DNA from: 66-474 sp044464225
GTDB taxonomy: Bacteria; Pseudomonadota; Gammaproteobacteria; Xanthomonadales; Rhodanobacteraceae
Reading direction: 5' to 3'
Assembly: GCA_044464225.1 (NCBI GenBank)
Contig: JBIQLN010000004.1
Span: 120,461 to 184,460 of the forward strand
DNA: 64,000 nucleotides
Part shown: positions 8,441-16,172 of the stretch, one piece after another
Position numbering within the stretch: the stretch's first letter is position 1
How the letters are laid out: every line of letters starts with the position of its first letter
Made by a program: the position numbers and the translations under genes
The notes under the pieces: generated by a model
What the model saw: only the letters and a program-made list of their open reading frames with translations
What the model was told of the DNA's origin: nothing
Database searches by the model: none

Positions 8441-9117
8441 TCATTCCGGGTCCAAAGTCACTGGGTTCCGGCTTTCGCCGGAATGACGAAAAATCGGAAT
8501 GACGAAAAAGTTTGGCGTCATCCCGGACGCCGCGAAGCGGCGATCCGGGACCCAGCGACTTTTGACGGACGCAGTCGATCGAACACCAGAGCCACTGGGT
8601 TCCGGCTTTCGCCGGAATGACGAAAATTCGGAGTGACGAAAAAGTTTGGCGTCATCCCGGGCGCCGCGAAGCGGCGATCCGGGACCCAGCGACTTTTGAC
8701 GGACGCAGTCGATCGANNNNNNNNNNNNNNNNNNNNNNNNNNNNNNNNNNNNNNNNNNNNNNNNNNNNNNNNNNNNNNNNNNNNNNNNNNNNNNNNNNNN
8801 NNNNNNNNNNNNNNNNCTTTCGCCGGAATGACGAAAATTCGGAGTGACGAAAAAGTTTGGCGTCATCCCGGACGCCGCGAAGCGGCGATCCGGGACCCAG
8901 CGACTTTTGACGGACGCAGTCGATCGAACACCAGAGCCACTGGGTTCCGGCTTTCGCCGGAATGACGAAAATTCGGAGTGACGAAAAAGTTTGGCGTCAT
9001 CCCGGGCGCCGCGAAGCGGCGATCCGGGACCCAGAGACTTTAGATTGGCTCGAATGATCAGGCACCAAAGTCACTGGATTCCGGGTTCCGCACTACGCGC
9101 GGCCCCGGAATGACGAA
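8441..9117. repeat. Tandem array of REP pairs, 134-bp unit, with assembly gap
   Basis: A unit beginning GCGTCATCCCGG recurs at 8515, 8649, 8860 and 8994. The spacings 8515-8649 and 8860-8994 are exactly 134 bp. Each unit holds one left and one right REP arm plus fixed linkers (TTTTGACGGACGCAGTCGAT; AAAATTCGGAGTGACGAAAA). The first partial unit starts at 8441 and the last degenerates after 9040. Copies differ only at isolated sites (CGGACGCC versus CGGGCGCC). No gene lies in the 8404-9140 interval. Confidence 0.9.
8717..8816. other. Assembly gap (100 N)
   Basis: Exactly 100 N, a conventional placeholder for a gap of unknown size. Comparing the flanks with the intact unit shows that 23 bp of the 134-bp repeat (equivalent to 8583-8605) is missing at minimum; the true gap should be 23 bp plus a whole number of 134-bp units. 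Confidence 0.95.
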
Positions 9118-9140
9118 AACATAAACCTCGGGGCAATCCC

Positions 9141-11798
9141 ATGACCGCCGAAATCCGCCAGCTCGAAACCGCTCCCGGTCCCGGCCGCATGGCCACCCCG
9201 CAACTGCGCACGCTGGTGGTGTGCGACATCGCCGATTCCACCGCGCTGGTCGAGCGCATGGGCGACCAGAACGCCGCCAACATCATCCGCAAGCACGACC
9301 GCCTCGCGCGCGCGCTGGTGGAACAGCACCGCGGCCGCGAGATCGACAAGACCGACGGCTTCCTGCTGATGTTCGAACGGCCCATCCAGGCCGCGGCGTT
9401 CGCACTGGATTACCAGCGCGGCCTGAAACATATGTCCGCGGCCGAAGGCGTGGTGGTGCGCGCGCGGGTCGGCATCCACATGGGCGACGTGGTGGTCTGG
9501 GAAAACGCGCCCGAAGACGTGTCGCGCGGCGCCAAGCCCACCGAGGTGGAAGGCTTGGTGAAACCCGTGGCCGCGCGGCTCGCGCAACTGGCGCGGCCGC
9601 AGCAGATCCTCATGTCATCCGCCGCCGCCGGCATCGCGCACCGCGCCGAGGGCGAACTGGGCGCCAAGGCCGCCGAGCGCGTGCACTGGAAAACCCACGG
9701 CCGCTACCGCTTCAAGGGCGTGCCCGAAGCCATCGAAGTGGTGGAAGTAGGCGAAGACGAAGTCGCGCCGCTGCATGCGCCGAAATCGGTGCGCACCGCC
9801 AGGCGCATCCTGCCGTGGTGGCGGCGCCCGGTGACGCTGGTGACCGAAGCCGCGATGCTGCTGATCGCCGTTGGCATCACCGCGTGGTTCCTGCTGCAGA
9901 GCCCGCCCACGCTGGCGTTCGCCGCGCGCGACTGGGTGGTGGTCGGCAACCTGCACAACCTTACCGGCGACAAGCTGTACGACCAGTCGGTCGATTCCGC
10001 GCTGCGCATTAGCCTGGAGCAGTCGCAATACGTCAACGTGCTGCCGGAACTGTCGGTGCAGCAAACCCTGCAACGCATGCAATTGAATCCGGGCAAGACC
10101 CAGGTCACCCGCGCCATCGGCGCGCAGGTCGCGCTGCGCGAAGGCGCGCGCGCGTTGATCCTGCCCACCGTCGCCGACGTCGGCGGCCGCGTGCGCGTCA
10201 CCGCCGAAGTGATCGACCCCAACACCCAGGCCACGGTGTACTCGGTGTCCGCCGACGGCCTCGGCGCGCAATCCGTGCTGCCCTCGCTGGACAGCGTCAG
10301 CAAGCAGTTGCGCGGCAAGCTGGGCGAGGCGCTGGCGATGGTGTCCAGGCAATCGCAGCCGTTGGCGCAGGTGGCGACGCCGGATCTGAATGCGTTGAAG
10401 GCGTATTCGTTGGGGGAGCACGCCTTCAACAAGGGCGATCTGAAAAGCGCGGAATCGTACTTCAAGGAAGCATTGCGCATCGATCCGCAATTTGCGTTGG
10501 CGCACATCGGGCTCGCCAAAATCTTCGATGGTGAAAACAAGCCGGATGAGGCACTAAACCAAATCGAAGCGGCGCAAGCGGACCGTTCACGCCTTTCCGC
10601 TCGTGACGCGTTGTATGTAGACGCTTGGGCGGCGAACTATACCGATCCCCAACAGGCTCTGGAGAAATGGAAGCTGCTAACTTCTGTGTATCCAGATTAT
10701 TTCCCTGGTTTGAACGCCTATGCTTTCTTTCTGTGGGATTACGCAAACCGCTACAAGGAAGCTATCCCCTATCTTCAACAAGCACTATCGCCCAAAAACC
10801 CCCATCGCTCGATAAGTAGCTATTTGCTTGGCGCGCTTGAACTGGAATCGGAACATTACGCGGAGGCTTTGCGTGCCTTTTCAAGGGCGATTTCAGAGGG
10901 CGTCAGTTTTCAGAACGCACATTACGCAGCTGCTTATGCTGCTCAACGAAAGTTTCAGGAAGCGACTGCAGTATTGCGACACGGTAAGACTTCGGGCGCA
11001 TCTAATTTCGACATCATTGACGCTGGCATAACGATCGCAATGGCCTTGGATCAAGGCAACTGGCAACACGCTGACGAGTTGCTCAAGACCACGCAAGCAA
11101 AAGCCAATCCGCTAGGCCCTCGTGTGGTGGGGCGATACGAAGGCATGAATTTCAGCCTGAGTGCGCTCGATGGAACACCGGCGAAGAAACGAGTTGCGGC
11201 ATTGGCGAGGTACATTGCCAATGAAGGCAGAGCACTTGCAAGCGCAAATCGAACCGATCGCCCAGAGTTGAAATTTCAAATCGTGCTCGCAGCATATTTC
11301 GCTGCGCACGCGGGCGATACGAAACTTGCAAAGAGCGCGCTGGCCGCTGTCGGCTCCGAATCAGAAGAAGATACTCCCGTGCTTGACAATCTGCGGAGTG
11401 TGGCGCGGGCGGAAATCGATCGCGCGTCTGGCAAACCGCAGGCTGCGGTAGCTGCGTTGAAGCCGTTGATCAAAGGCAGTGAGCTTTACATTACCCATGT
11501 CGCGCTGATGGATGCGTACATCGACGCCCACAACAATCCCGGAGCGCTTGCCGAAGCCCGCTGGCTGTCCTCTCACCGGGGACAAGCTTATGTGGAAAGC
11601 AACATGCAACTGACGCTCGCACCTTTCAACGTCGCTAAATCAGACTTGGCATTGTTGCGTATCGCGGAACTTTCGAGCGCAATGGGCAACAGAACCGCAA
11701 GCCGTGAGTCGTTGGCAGCCTTTGAAGCAGCGTGGCCGAAAGCAGGAGAATGGCCTTGGCTGTCATGGCGCTTGGAAGTGTTGAAAAAACAACTCTGA
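9141..11798 (+). CDS. Putative peptide-modification-system cyclase: class III cyclase-homology domain, TM helix, TPR repeats
   Basis: An 885-residue membrane protein. Residues 22-205 are a class III nucleotide cyclase homology domain (VVCDIADSTALVERMG with D29; EIDKTDGFLLMFE with K70 and D72; ARVGIHMGDVVV). Residues 231-253 form one membrane helix after a WWRRP basic flank. A linker follows, then tetratricopeptide-like repeats from about residue 420. In AARL, where active cyclases have the transition-state Asn, this protein has Pro142 (VKPVAARL), so activity is uncertain. Its context next to two NHLP-like precursors and a SagB-like dehydrogenase matches the known Xanthomonadales cassette whose NCBI family name is 'putative peptide modification system cyclase'. 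Its role there is unproven; regulation or scaffolding is as likely as catalysis. Base composition falls sharply after about 10510. Confidence 0.85.
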   Translation: MTAEIRQLETAPGPGRMATPQLRTLVVCDIADSTALVERMGDQNAANIIRKHDRLARALVEQHRGREIDKTDGFLLMFERPIQAAAFALDYQRGLKHMSAAEGVVVRARVGIHMGDVVVWENAPEDVSRGAKPTEVEGLVKPVAARLAQLARPQQILMSSAAAGIAHRAEGELGAKAAERVHWKTHGRYRFKGVPEAIEVVEVGEDEVAPLHAPKSVRTARRILPWWRRPVTLVTEAAMLLIAVGITAWFLLQSPPTLAFAARDWVVVGNLHNLTGDKLYDQSVDSALRISLEQSQYVNVLPELSVQQTLQRMQLNPGKTQVTRAIGAQVALREGARALILPTVADVGGRVRVTAEVIDPNTQATVYSVSADGLGAQSVLPSLDSVSKQLRGKLGEALAMVSRQSQPLAQVATPDLNALKAYSLGEHAFNKGDLKSAESYFKEALRIDPQFALAHIGLAKIFDGENKPDEALNQIEAAQADRSRLSARDALYVDAWAANYTDPQQALEKWKLLTSVYPDYFPGLNAYAFFLWDYANRYKEAIPYLQQALSPKNPHRSISSYLLGALELESEHYAEALRAFSRAISEGVSFQNAHYAAAYAAQRKFQEATAVLRHGKTSGASNFDIIDAGITIAMALDQGNWQHADELLKTTQAKANPLGPRVVGRYEGMNFSLSALDGTPAKKRVAALARYIANEGRALASANRTDRPELKFQIVLAAYFAAHAGDTKLAKSALAAVGSESEEDTPVLDNLRSVARAEIDRASGKPQAAVAALKPLIKGSELYITHVALMDAYIDAHNNPGALAEARWLSSHRGQAYVESNMQLTLAPFNVAKSDLALLRIAELSSAMGNRTASRESLAAFEAAWPKAGEWPWLSWRLEVLKKQL

Positions 11799-11822
11799 AG
11801 CAGCTTGCAACTATTCGCCTGA

Positions 11823-12101
11823 TCAGAAGCCCATCTTTACCGAGGGGACAATCATTTGCAGGCTGCTACTTGCGTCTGCGTTGAGCAGTTGCGCGTGCGC
11901 GCTCACGAAATGGTCCTTGTCGGCTAACGTGGTCGGTGCCAAACACGACCCCTTGAGATTGACGATGGTTTCGTGCGGCACGCCCAACTCGGCCAGCGCG
12001 GCGGCGGGCTTCTGTTCGTAACGGCTGCGGAAGCCGTCGTCATTGGCAAGCTTGTGCAACAGCGCAAGCGAGTGCTCGCGCGACAACTTTGAATCGGCCA
12101 T
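11823..12101 (-). CDS. Putative modified peptide (RiPP precursor, NHLP-like leader), copy 1
   Basis: A 92-residue small protein. Residues 5-50 (KLSREHSLALLHKLA... to ETIVNLK) resemble the leader of nitrile-hydratase-alpha-related RiPP precursors, including FRSRYEQKPAAALAELGVP. A variable segment with a single Cys (GSCLAP, Cys53) and the tail MIVPSVKMGF follow. It is paralogous to the gene at 12165-12503: 42 of 46 leader positions match by my count. It lies 63 bp downstream of that gene on the same strand, probably co-transcribed, and ends 24 bp from the convergent cyclase stop. The start ATG 12101 has GGGGA upstream. The core and the modification are unknown. NCBI names this kind of family 'putative modified peptide'. 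Confidence 0.83.
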   Translation of the reverse strand: MADSKLSREHSLALLHKLANDDGFRSRYEQKPAAALAELGVPHETIVNLKGSCLAPTTLADKDHFVSAHAQLLNADASSSLQMIVPSVKMGF

Positions 12102-12164
12102 AACTGCTTCCCCGGATAGATTGGCAGGGGCTATGCAAGTCCCCTGCCAATGCTAGCAGTAGCC

Positions 12165-12503
12165 TTAGCCGCGTGAACCGAAGTCCATCTTTACCGACGG
12201 CCAAATCATCGCCAGGCATTCGTTAGCGGAAGCGGCTGCCAATTGAGCGTAGGCTGCCTGAAAATACCCTTTGTCGGCCAAGTTGACTGGGGCCAAGCAT
12301 GCAGGCTTGAGGTTCACGATGGTTTCCAGCGGTACGCCGAGTTCGGCCAGTGCGGCGGCGGGCTTCTGCTCGTAACGGCTGCGGAAGTTGTCATCGGTGG
12401 CGAGCTTGTGCAGCAGGAAGAGCGAATGCTCGCGCGAAAGTTTCGCGTTGGTTTGCAGCGACACGACGGGCGCGGCAACGGTTTCGGCAGCTACGTTCGA
12501 CAT
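12165..12503 (-). CDS. Putative modified peptide (RiPP precursor, NHLP-like leader), copy 2
   Basis: A 112-residue paralogue of the neighbouring precursor. It adds an N-terminal 20-residue extension (MSNVAAETVAAPVVSLQTNA), then the shared leader KLSREHSLFLLHKLA through ETIVNLK, then PACLAP, a second Cys in ANECLAM, and the conserved tail MIWPSVKMDF with GSRG at the end. The near-perfect AAGGAGG at 12509-12515, five bases before ATG 12503, points to strong translation, as expected for a precursor peptide. It is divergent from the dehydrogenase (about 80 bp between starts). The N-terminal extension and second Cys suggest the two copies are not simply redundant. Confidence 0.84.
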   Translation of the reverse strand: MSNVAAETVAAPVVSLQTNAKLSREHSLFLLHKLATDDNFRSRYEQKPAAALAELGVPLETIVNLKPACLAPVNLADKGYFQAAYAQLAAASANECLAMIWPSVKMDFGSRG

Positions 12504-12508
12504 GGAAT

Positions 12509-12515
12509 CCTCCTT
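12509..12515 (-). promoter_or_regulatory. Strong Shine-Dalgarno of precursor copy 2
   Basis: On the minus strand the sequence reads AAGGAGG and lies five bases before the ATG at 12503. It is the best ribosome-binding site in this locus and fixes the start of the longer precursor. Confidence 0.8.
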
Positions 12516-12582
12516 TGGATGGGAGTGGGCCGGCTTGCTGGAAGTCGAGCGCGGCTAAACTAGCATGATTTTGGGGGTGGTC
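12516..12582. promoter_or_regulatory. Divergent promoter region of the RiPP locus
   Basis: The only non-coding space from which both the precursors (minus) and the dehydrogenase (plus) can be transcribed. On the plus strand TTGCTG (12535) and TAAACT (12556) lie 15 bp apart, a weak sigma-70-like pair. GCTA-AAC-TAGC (12554-12564) is a short dyad that could also serve as a -10 on the other strand. This is inference from position and weak motifs only. Confidence 0.35.
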
Positions 12583-13764
12583 ATGCAAGTACGCCGCTGC
12601 GCGATGGTGCTGGTCGAGCCGCGCGAATCCGTCGATTTCGATCTTGCCGAACTGGCGCTGGGCGAAACCGGCGTGCGCGAACGGCTCGGCTGGTTGGCGC
12701 TGGCCGCGCATTGCGACGATGAGATTCCGCTGGATGCGGCCGAAGTCGCCGCGCTGGGTGCGTTGTCGCCCGGCCACTGGCAATCGCTGGATGAACTGTC
12801 GCAACGGCATCCACGCGCGGTGCTGGAAGCATTGCTGGCGAAAGGTTTGTTGATCGCGCAGGAACCCGCGGACGAAGCGTCGCGCCGGTTTGCGCACGCC
12901 GACGAGGCGGTGCGCGCGGTGCACTGGCGCGGGTTGTCCGCCATCGCGCATCGCCACACGCGCTGGCGCGACGTCGACACCGAAGAAGCCGAGCGGCTTT
13001 TCTCCGAAGCCAGTCCGCAGACGTTCCTGGAACGGTTGGGTCCGGCGTTGCCGGCGGTGCCGGAACGCGCGCCGGTGGCATCGCGCCTGCCGCTGGAAAA
13101 ACCGGCGCCGTCGCCGCTGGATGCGCTGATGGATCGGCGCGTCACCTGTCGCAATTACGATCCGGCGCCGTTGGCGTTCGATGCGTTCTCCGCGGTGCTG
13201 TATCGCGCGTTCGGTGCGCGCGCGGTCAGCGATTACGCGCCCGGCGTGCAATTGCTGAAGAAGGGTGCGCCGTCGGCAGGCGGCCTGCACGCGACCGAGG
13301 CGTATCTGCTGGTGCAGCGTGTCGAGGGCGTGCCGGCGGGGCTGTATCACTACCATCCGGTCGCGCACGCGCTGGAACCGCTGCGCGAGTTGGATGCCGA
13401 AACGGCCGCGTCGCTGGCGCGCCGTTTCGTCGCCGCGCAGGCGTACTACGCCGGGGCGCCGCTGCAGATCGCGCTGGTCTCGCGCTTCGAGCGCAATTTC
13501 TGGAAATACCGCAACCACGCCAAGGCCTATCGCGCGGTGATCCTGGATGCCGGGCACCTGTCGCAGGCGATGTATCTCGCCGCCACCGAGTTGAACTTGG
13601 GCGCATTCATCACCGCCGCGATCAACGAAGTCGAGATCGAGCAGGCCTTCGGCCTGGAACCGATGGCCGAAGGCCCGCTGGCCGTGTGCGGCTTCGGCGT
13701 GCGCGCGCAGGAACGCGTGACGGTCGAGTTCGATCCGGCGCACAAGGTTTGGGACGACGCGTAG
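12583..13764 (+). CDS. Putative peptide maturation dehydrogenase (SagB-related, FMN nitroreductase fold)
   Basis: A 393-residue protein with two parts. The N-terminal 175 residues are a helical region without a recognised motif, possibly peptide-binding. The C-terminal 215 residues are a SagB/nitroreductase-like FMN domain: MDRRVTCRNYDPAPL, the PSAGGLHATEAYLLVQ block typical of thiazole/oxazole dehydrogenases, GLYHYHP, and AGHLSQAMYLAATELNLGAF. SagB enzymes oxidise azolines to azoles, but no YcaO cyclodehydratase is present here, so the substrate bond is unknown. ATG 12583 follows GGGGGTGG and gives MQVRRCAMVLVEP; ATG 12565 is the alternative. It corresponds to the NCBI-named 'putative peptide maturation dehydrogenase'. 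Confidence 0.87.
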   Translation: MQVRRCAMVLVEPRESVDFDLAELALGETGVRERLGWLALAAHCDDEIPLDAAEVAALGALSPGHWQSLDELSQRHPRAVLEALLAKGLLIAQEPADEASRRFAHADEAVRAVHWRGLSAIAHRHTRWRDVDTEEAERLFSEASPQTFLERLGPALPAVPERAPVASRLPLEKPAPSPLDALMDRRVTCRNYDPAPLAFDAFSAVLYRAFGARAVSDYAPGVQLLKKGAPSAGGLHATEAYLLVQRVEGVPAGLYHYHPVAHALEPLRELDAETAASLARRFVAAQAYYAGAPLQIALVSRFERNFWKYRNHAKAYRAVILDAGHLSQAMYLAATELNLGAFITAAINEVEIEQAFGLEPMAEGPLAVCGFGVRAQERVTVEFDPAHKVWDDA

Positions 13765-13865
13765 CCGCTTCCTTCCAACGTCGCTGTCGTCGAATATCCT
13801 GACGCAAACGAGCGCCGCCATCGTCCCGGGCAAGATTGAACCCGATGTCTTTGCCTGCCAAATCG

Positions 13866-14022
13866 AAGTCACTGGGTTCCGGATCGCCGCTACGCGGCGT
13901 CCGGAATGACGAGAGTTTTTTGCCATTCCCGTACGAAGTATTGATTCAGCTCTTTGCGCAGGGCCTCAAATTGTCGTCATTCCGGACGCGACGCAGTCGC
14001 GATCCGGAACCCAGTGACTTTC
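13866..14022. repeat. REP arms upstream (right side) of the GIY-YIG gene
   Basis: A right-type arm, CACTGGGTTCCGGATCGCCG through CCGGAATGACGA (13869-13913), and a left-type arm, GTCATTCCGGACGCGACGCA through GGAACCCAGTGACTTT (13975-14022), lie 62 bp apart. They sit just beyond the 3' end of the GIY-YIG gene, whose stop is at 14054. Confidence 0.75.
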
Positions 14023-14053
14023 GCTCTGCAAAAGCGTCGGAAGGGCATAGATT

Positions 14054-14356
14054 TCAACCAAGCAGCGCGTCGTACAGGTCGTGCCAGTACGGGTTTTGCT
14101 TCTGGATCAGTTCGAGTTTCCAGTTGCGCTTCCATCCCTTGATTGCCTTCTCGCGCGCTATCGCGGTTTGCATCGTTGCATGCTGCTCGAACCACACGAG
14201 TTGATGCACGCGGTAGTGACGGGTGAATCCGCTGACGGCACCGGTCTTGTGCTCGTGTACACGCTTGAGCAACGCGGATGTCACGCCAATGTACAGCGTC
14301 CCATTGCGGCCGCTCGCCATAATGTAGACGCAAGGCTGGAAGTTCGGCGGTTGCAT
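14054..14356 (-). CDS. GIY-YIG nuclease superfamily protein
   Basis: A 100-residue single-domain GIY-YIG protein of the short UPF0213/YhbQ-like class. Seen: the paired strands CVYIMAS and LYIGVTS that give the family its name, a helix with LLKRVHEHK supplying the conserved Arg, and TRHYRVHQLVWFE, then the catalytic-region Glu in AIAREKAIKGW. Homologues in bacteria are often annotated as excinuclease-like, but their substrates are unknown. ATG 14356 (MQPPNFQPCVYIM) is preferred to 14365. REP repeats lie directly on both sides, a frequent setting for these genes in REP-rich genomes. Confidence 0.88.
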   Translation of the reverse strand: MQPPNFQPCVYIMASGRNGTLYIGVTSALLKRVHEHKTGAVSGFTRHYRVHQLVWFEQHATMQTAIAREKAIKGWKRNWKLELIQKQNPYWHDLYDALLG

Positions 14357-14400
14357 TGGGGGCAATCGTTTGCAGGTGTCGGAAGTCTCTGTTGTTGATC

Positions 14401-14546
14401 GTCATCCCGGAATCGCGAAGCGATATCCGGGACCCAGTGACTTTCGCTCGTCTTCGGTCAAAGTCACTGGGTTCCGGCTTTCGCCGGAATGACGGCGGTT
14501 GAGTGGCCGGGTTCCGGATCACGATTGCGTCGTGTCCGGAATGACA
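14401..14546. repeat. REP cluster on the upstream side of the GIY-YIG gene
   Basis: A REP pair at 14401-14493 (GTCATCCCGGAATCGCGAAG ... CACTGGGTTCCGGCTTTCGC) is followed by a third degenerate arm at 14508-14545 (GGGTTCCGGATCACGATTGC to CCGGAATGAC). It separates the GIY-YIG gene from comM. Confidence 0.8.
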
Positions 14547-14596
14547 AGACTTTTTTCGAGGTCATTGGCGAGGGGTTGAAGATTGATTCCTCCGTC

Positions 14597-16099
14597 CTAC
14601 GAATGCGCGCGGCGGTACTGGACCGCCTCGGCAAGGTGTTCGCGGCCGATGCGTTCGCTGCCGGCGAGGTCGGCGATCGTGCGGGCGACGCGCAGGACGC
14701 GGTGGTAGGCGCGCGCCGAGAGCGAGAGTTTTTCCATCGCGCGTTCCAGCAGCGCGCGTTCGGCGTCACCGAGCGCGCAGTCGCTTTCGATTTCCCGTAC
14801 CGCGAGCATGGCGTTGGGTTTGCCGGCGCGTTGCATCGCGATGTTGCGTGCGGCGGTGACGCGTGCGCGCACCGTGGCGGAATCTTCATCGTGCGCGCCG
14901 CGCCTGGCGTTGAGTTCCATCAACGGAACACGCGGGACGTCGCTGACGATGTCGATGCGATCCAGCAGCGGACCGGAAATGCGGCCGCGATAACGCGCGA
15001 TCGCATCGGGGGTGCAATGGCAGCGGCCGTCGGCATCGCCCGCATAGCCGCACGGGCACGGGTTCATTGCGGCGACGAGTTGGAAGCGCGCGGGAAATTC
15101 GGCCTGCCGCGCGGCGCGCGAGATCACGATGCGCCCGGATTCCATCGGTTCGCGCAGCACTTCCAGCACGCGACGGTCGAACTCGGGCAGTTCGTCGAGA
15201 AACAGGACGCCTTGGTGCGCCAGCGAGATTTCGCCGGGACGCGGATGCGAGCCGCCGCCGACCAGCGCGACGCCGGACGCGGTGTGGTGCGGCGCGCGGT
15301 ACGGACGCTGGCGCCAGCCGTGTACGTCGAAAGGTTCCTTGGCGACCGAACGCACTGCGCAGGCTTCGATGGCTTCGGCGTCGGTCATCGGTGGCAGGAT
15401 GCCGGGCAGGCGCTGCGCCAGCATGGATTTGCCGGTGCCGGGCGGGCCGATCATCAGCAGGTGATGGCCGCCGGCCGCGGCGATTTCCAGCGCGCGCCGC
15501 GCGTGCAACTGGCCGCGCACGTCGGCGAGATCGGGAACGTGGCTGGCGCCGGTTTGCGGGGCCTCGGGCGCGGGCGAGGGCAAGGCGTCCATGCCGCGCA
15601 AGTGCGCGCAGACGTCAGCCAGCGTGCGCGCGACGCGTACGTCGACATCGTCCAGCAACGCGGCTTCCTGCCCGTTCCCGACGGGAACGATCACGCAGCG
15701 CTTGCCATGGCGCGCGCGCAAGAGCGCGGGCAACACGCCGGGCACGGGACGCAGTTCACCGGACAGCGCGAGTTCGCCCAGGAACTCGCAACCCTTCAAG
15801 GCGTCGTGCGGCACCTGGCCGCCGGCGGCGAGGATGCCGAGCGCGATCGCGAGATCGAAGCGCCCGCCGTCCTTCGGCAATTCCGCCGGCGCGAGGTTCA
15901 CGGTGACTCGGCGGTTGGGATATTCAAATTGCGTGTTCTGGATTGCGACCCGCACGCGATCGCGCGCTTCGCGCACGGCCGCTTCGGGCAGGCCGACGAT
16001 GGACGTGCCGGGCAGGCCGCCGGAAAGATGCACTTCCACCGTCACCAGTGGCGCGGCGACGCCTTCGGAGGCTCGGGTGAGTGCAACGGCAAGGCTCAT
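14597..16099 (-). CDS. comM: ComM/YifB family AAA+ Mg-chelatase-like ATPase
   Basis: A 500-residue member of the YifB/ComM family. In naturally competent relatives, ComM is a hexameric helicase that promotes branch migration during transformation. Seen: the N-terminal LonC-like domain (residues 1-170, with GLPGTSIVGLPEAAVREA), Walker A GPPGTGKS (218-225), Walker B GVLFLDELPEF, the ISRAARQAEFPARFQLVAAM sensor stretch, a small zinc-like Cys cluster (NPCPCGY...CHCT), and a C-terminal arginine-rich Mg-chelatase domain. Full length. ATG 16099 begins MSLAVALTRA as in homologues. The ubiK gene lies 73 bp upstream on the same strand. dprA at 48011 is another competence gene, but not linked. Confidence 0.94.
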   Translation of the reverse strand: MSLAVALTRASEGVAAPLVTVEVHLSGGLPGTSIVGLPEAAVREARDRVRVAIQNTQFEYPNRRVTVNLAPAELPKDGGRFDLAIALGILAAGGQVPHDALKGCEFLGELALSGELRPVPGVLPALLRARHGKRCVIVPVGNGQEAALLDDVDVRVARTLADVCAHLRGMDALPSPAPEAPQTGASHVPDLADVRGQLHARRALEIAAAGGHHLLMIGPPGTGKSMLAQRLPGILPPMTDAEAIEACAVRSVAKEPFDVHGWRQRPYRAPHHTASGVALVGGGSHPRPGEISLAHQGVLFLDELPEFDRRVLEVLREPMESGRIVISRAARQAEFPARFQLVAAMNPCPCGYAGDADGRCHCTPDAIARYRGRISGPLLDRIDIVSDVPRVPLMELNARRGAHDEDSATVRARVTAARNIAMQRAGKPNAMLAVREIESDCALGDAERALLERAMEKLSLSARAYHRVLRVARTIADLAGSERIGREHLAEAVQYRRAHS

Positions 16100-16172
16100 C
16101 GGACGGCCCCTTCATGCGAATGAAACCGGCTTGCACAGCCGGCGCCGCATCAAAAGGAGCCGCTGTGCCGCG

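Noticed and set aside
8617..8866. Open frames crossing the N run
   Set aside because: They consist of REP sequence and gap characters and cannot be assessed as coding.
8441..9117. A possible CRISPR array
   Set aside because: Spacing is regular, but the whole 134-bp unit is repeated, including the parts that would be spacers, and each unit contains two REP palindromes. No cas genes are near.
12391..13926. A 511-codon minus-strand frame over the dehydrogenase
   Set aside because: It runs antisense to the SagB-like gene, whose own frame has clear motifs, and starts inside a REP. It has no ribosome-binding site.
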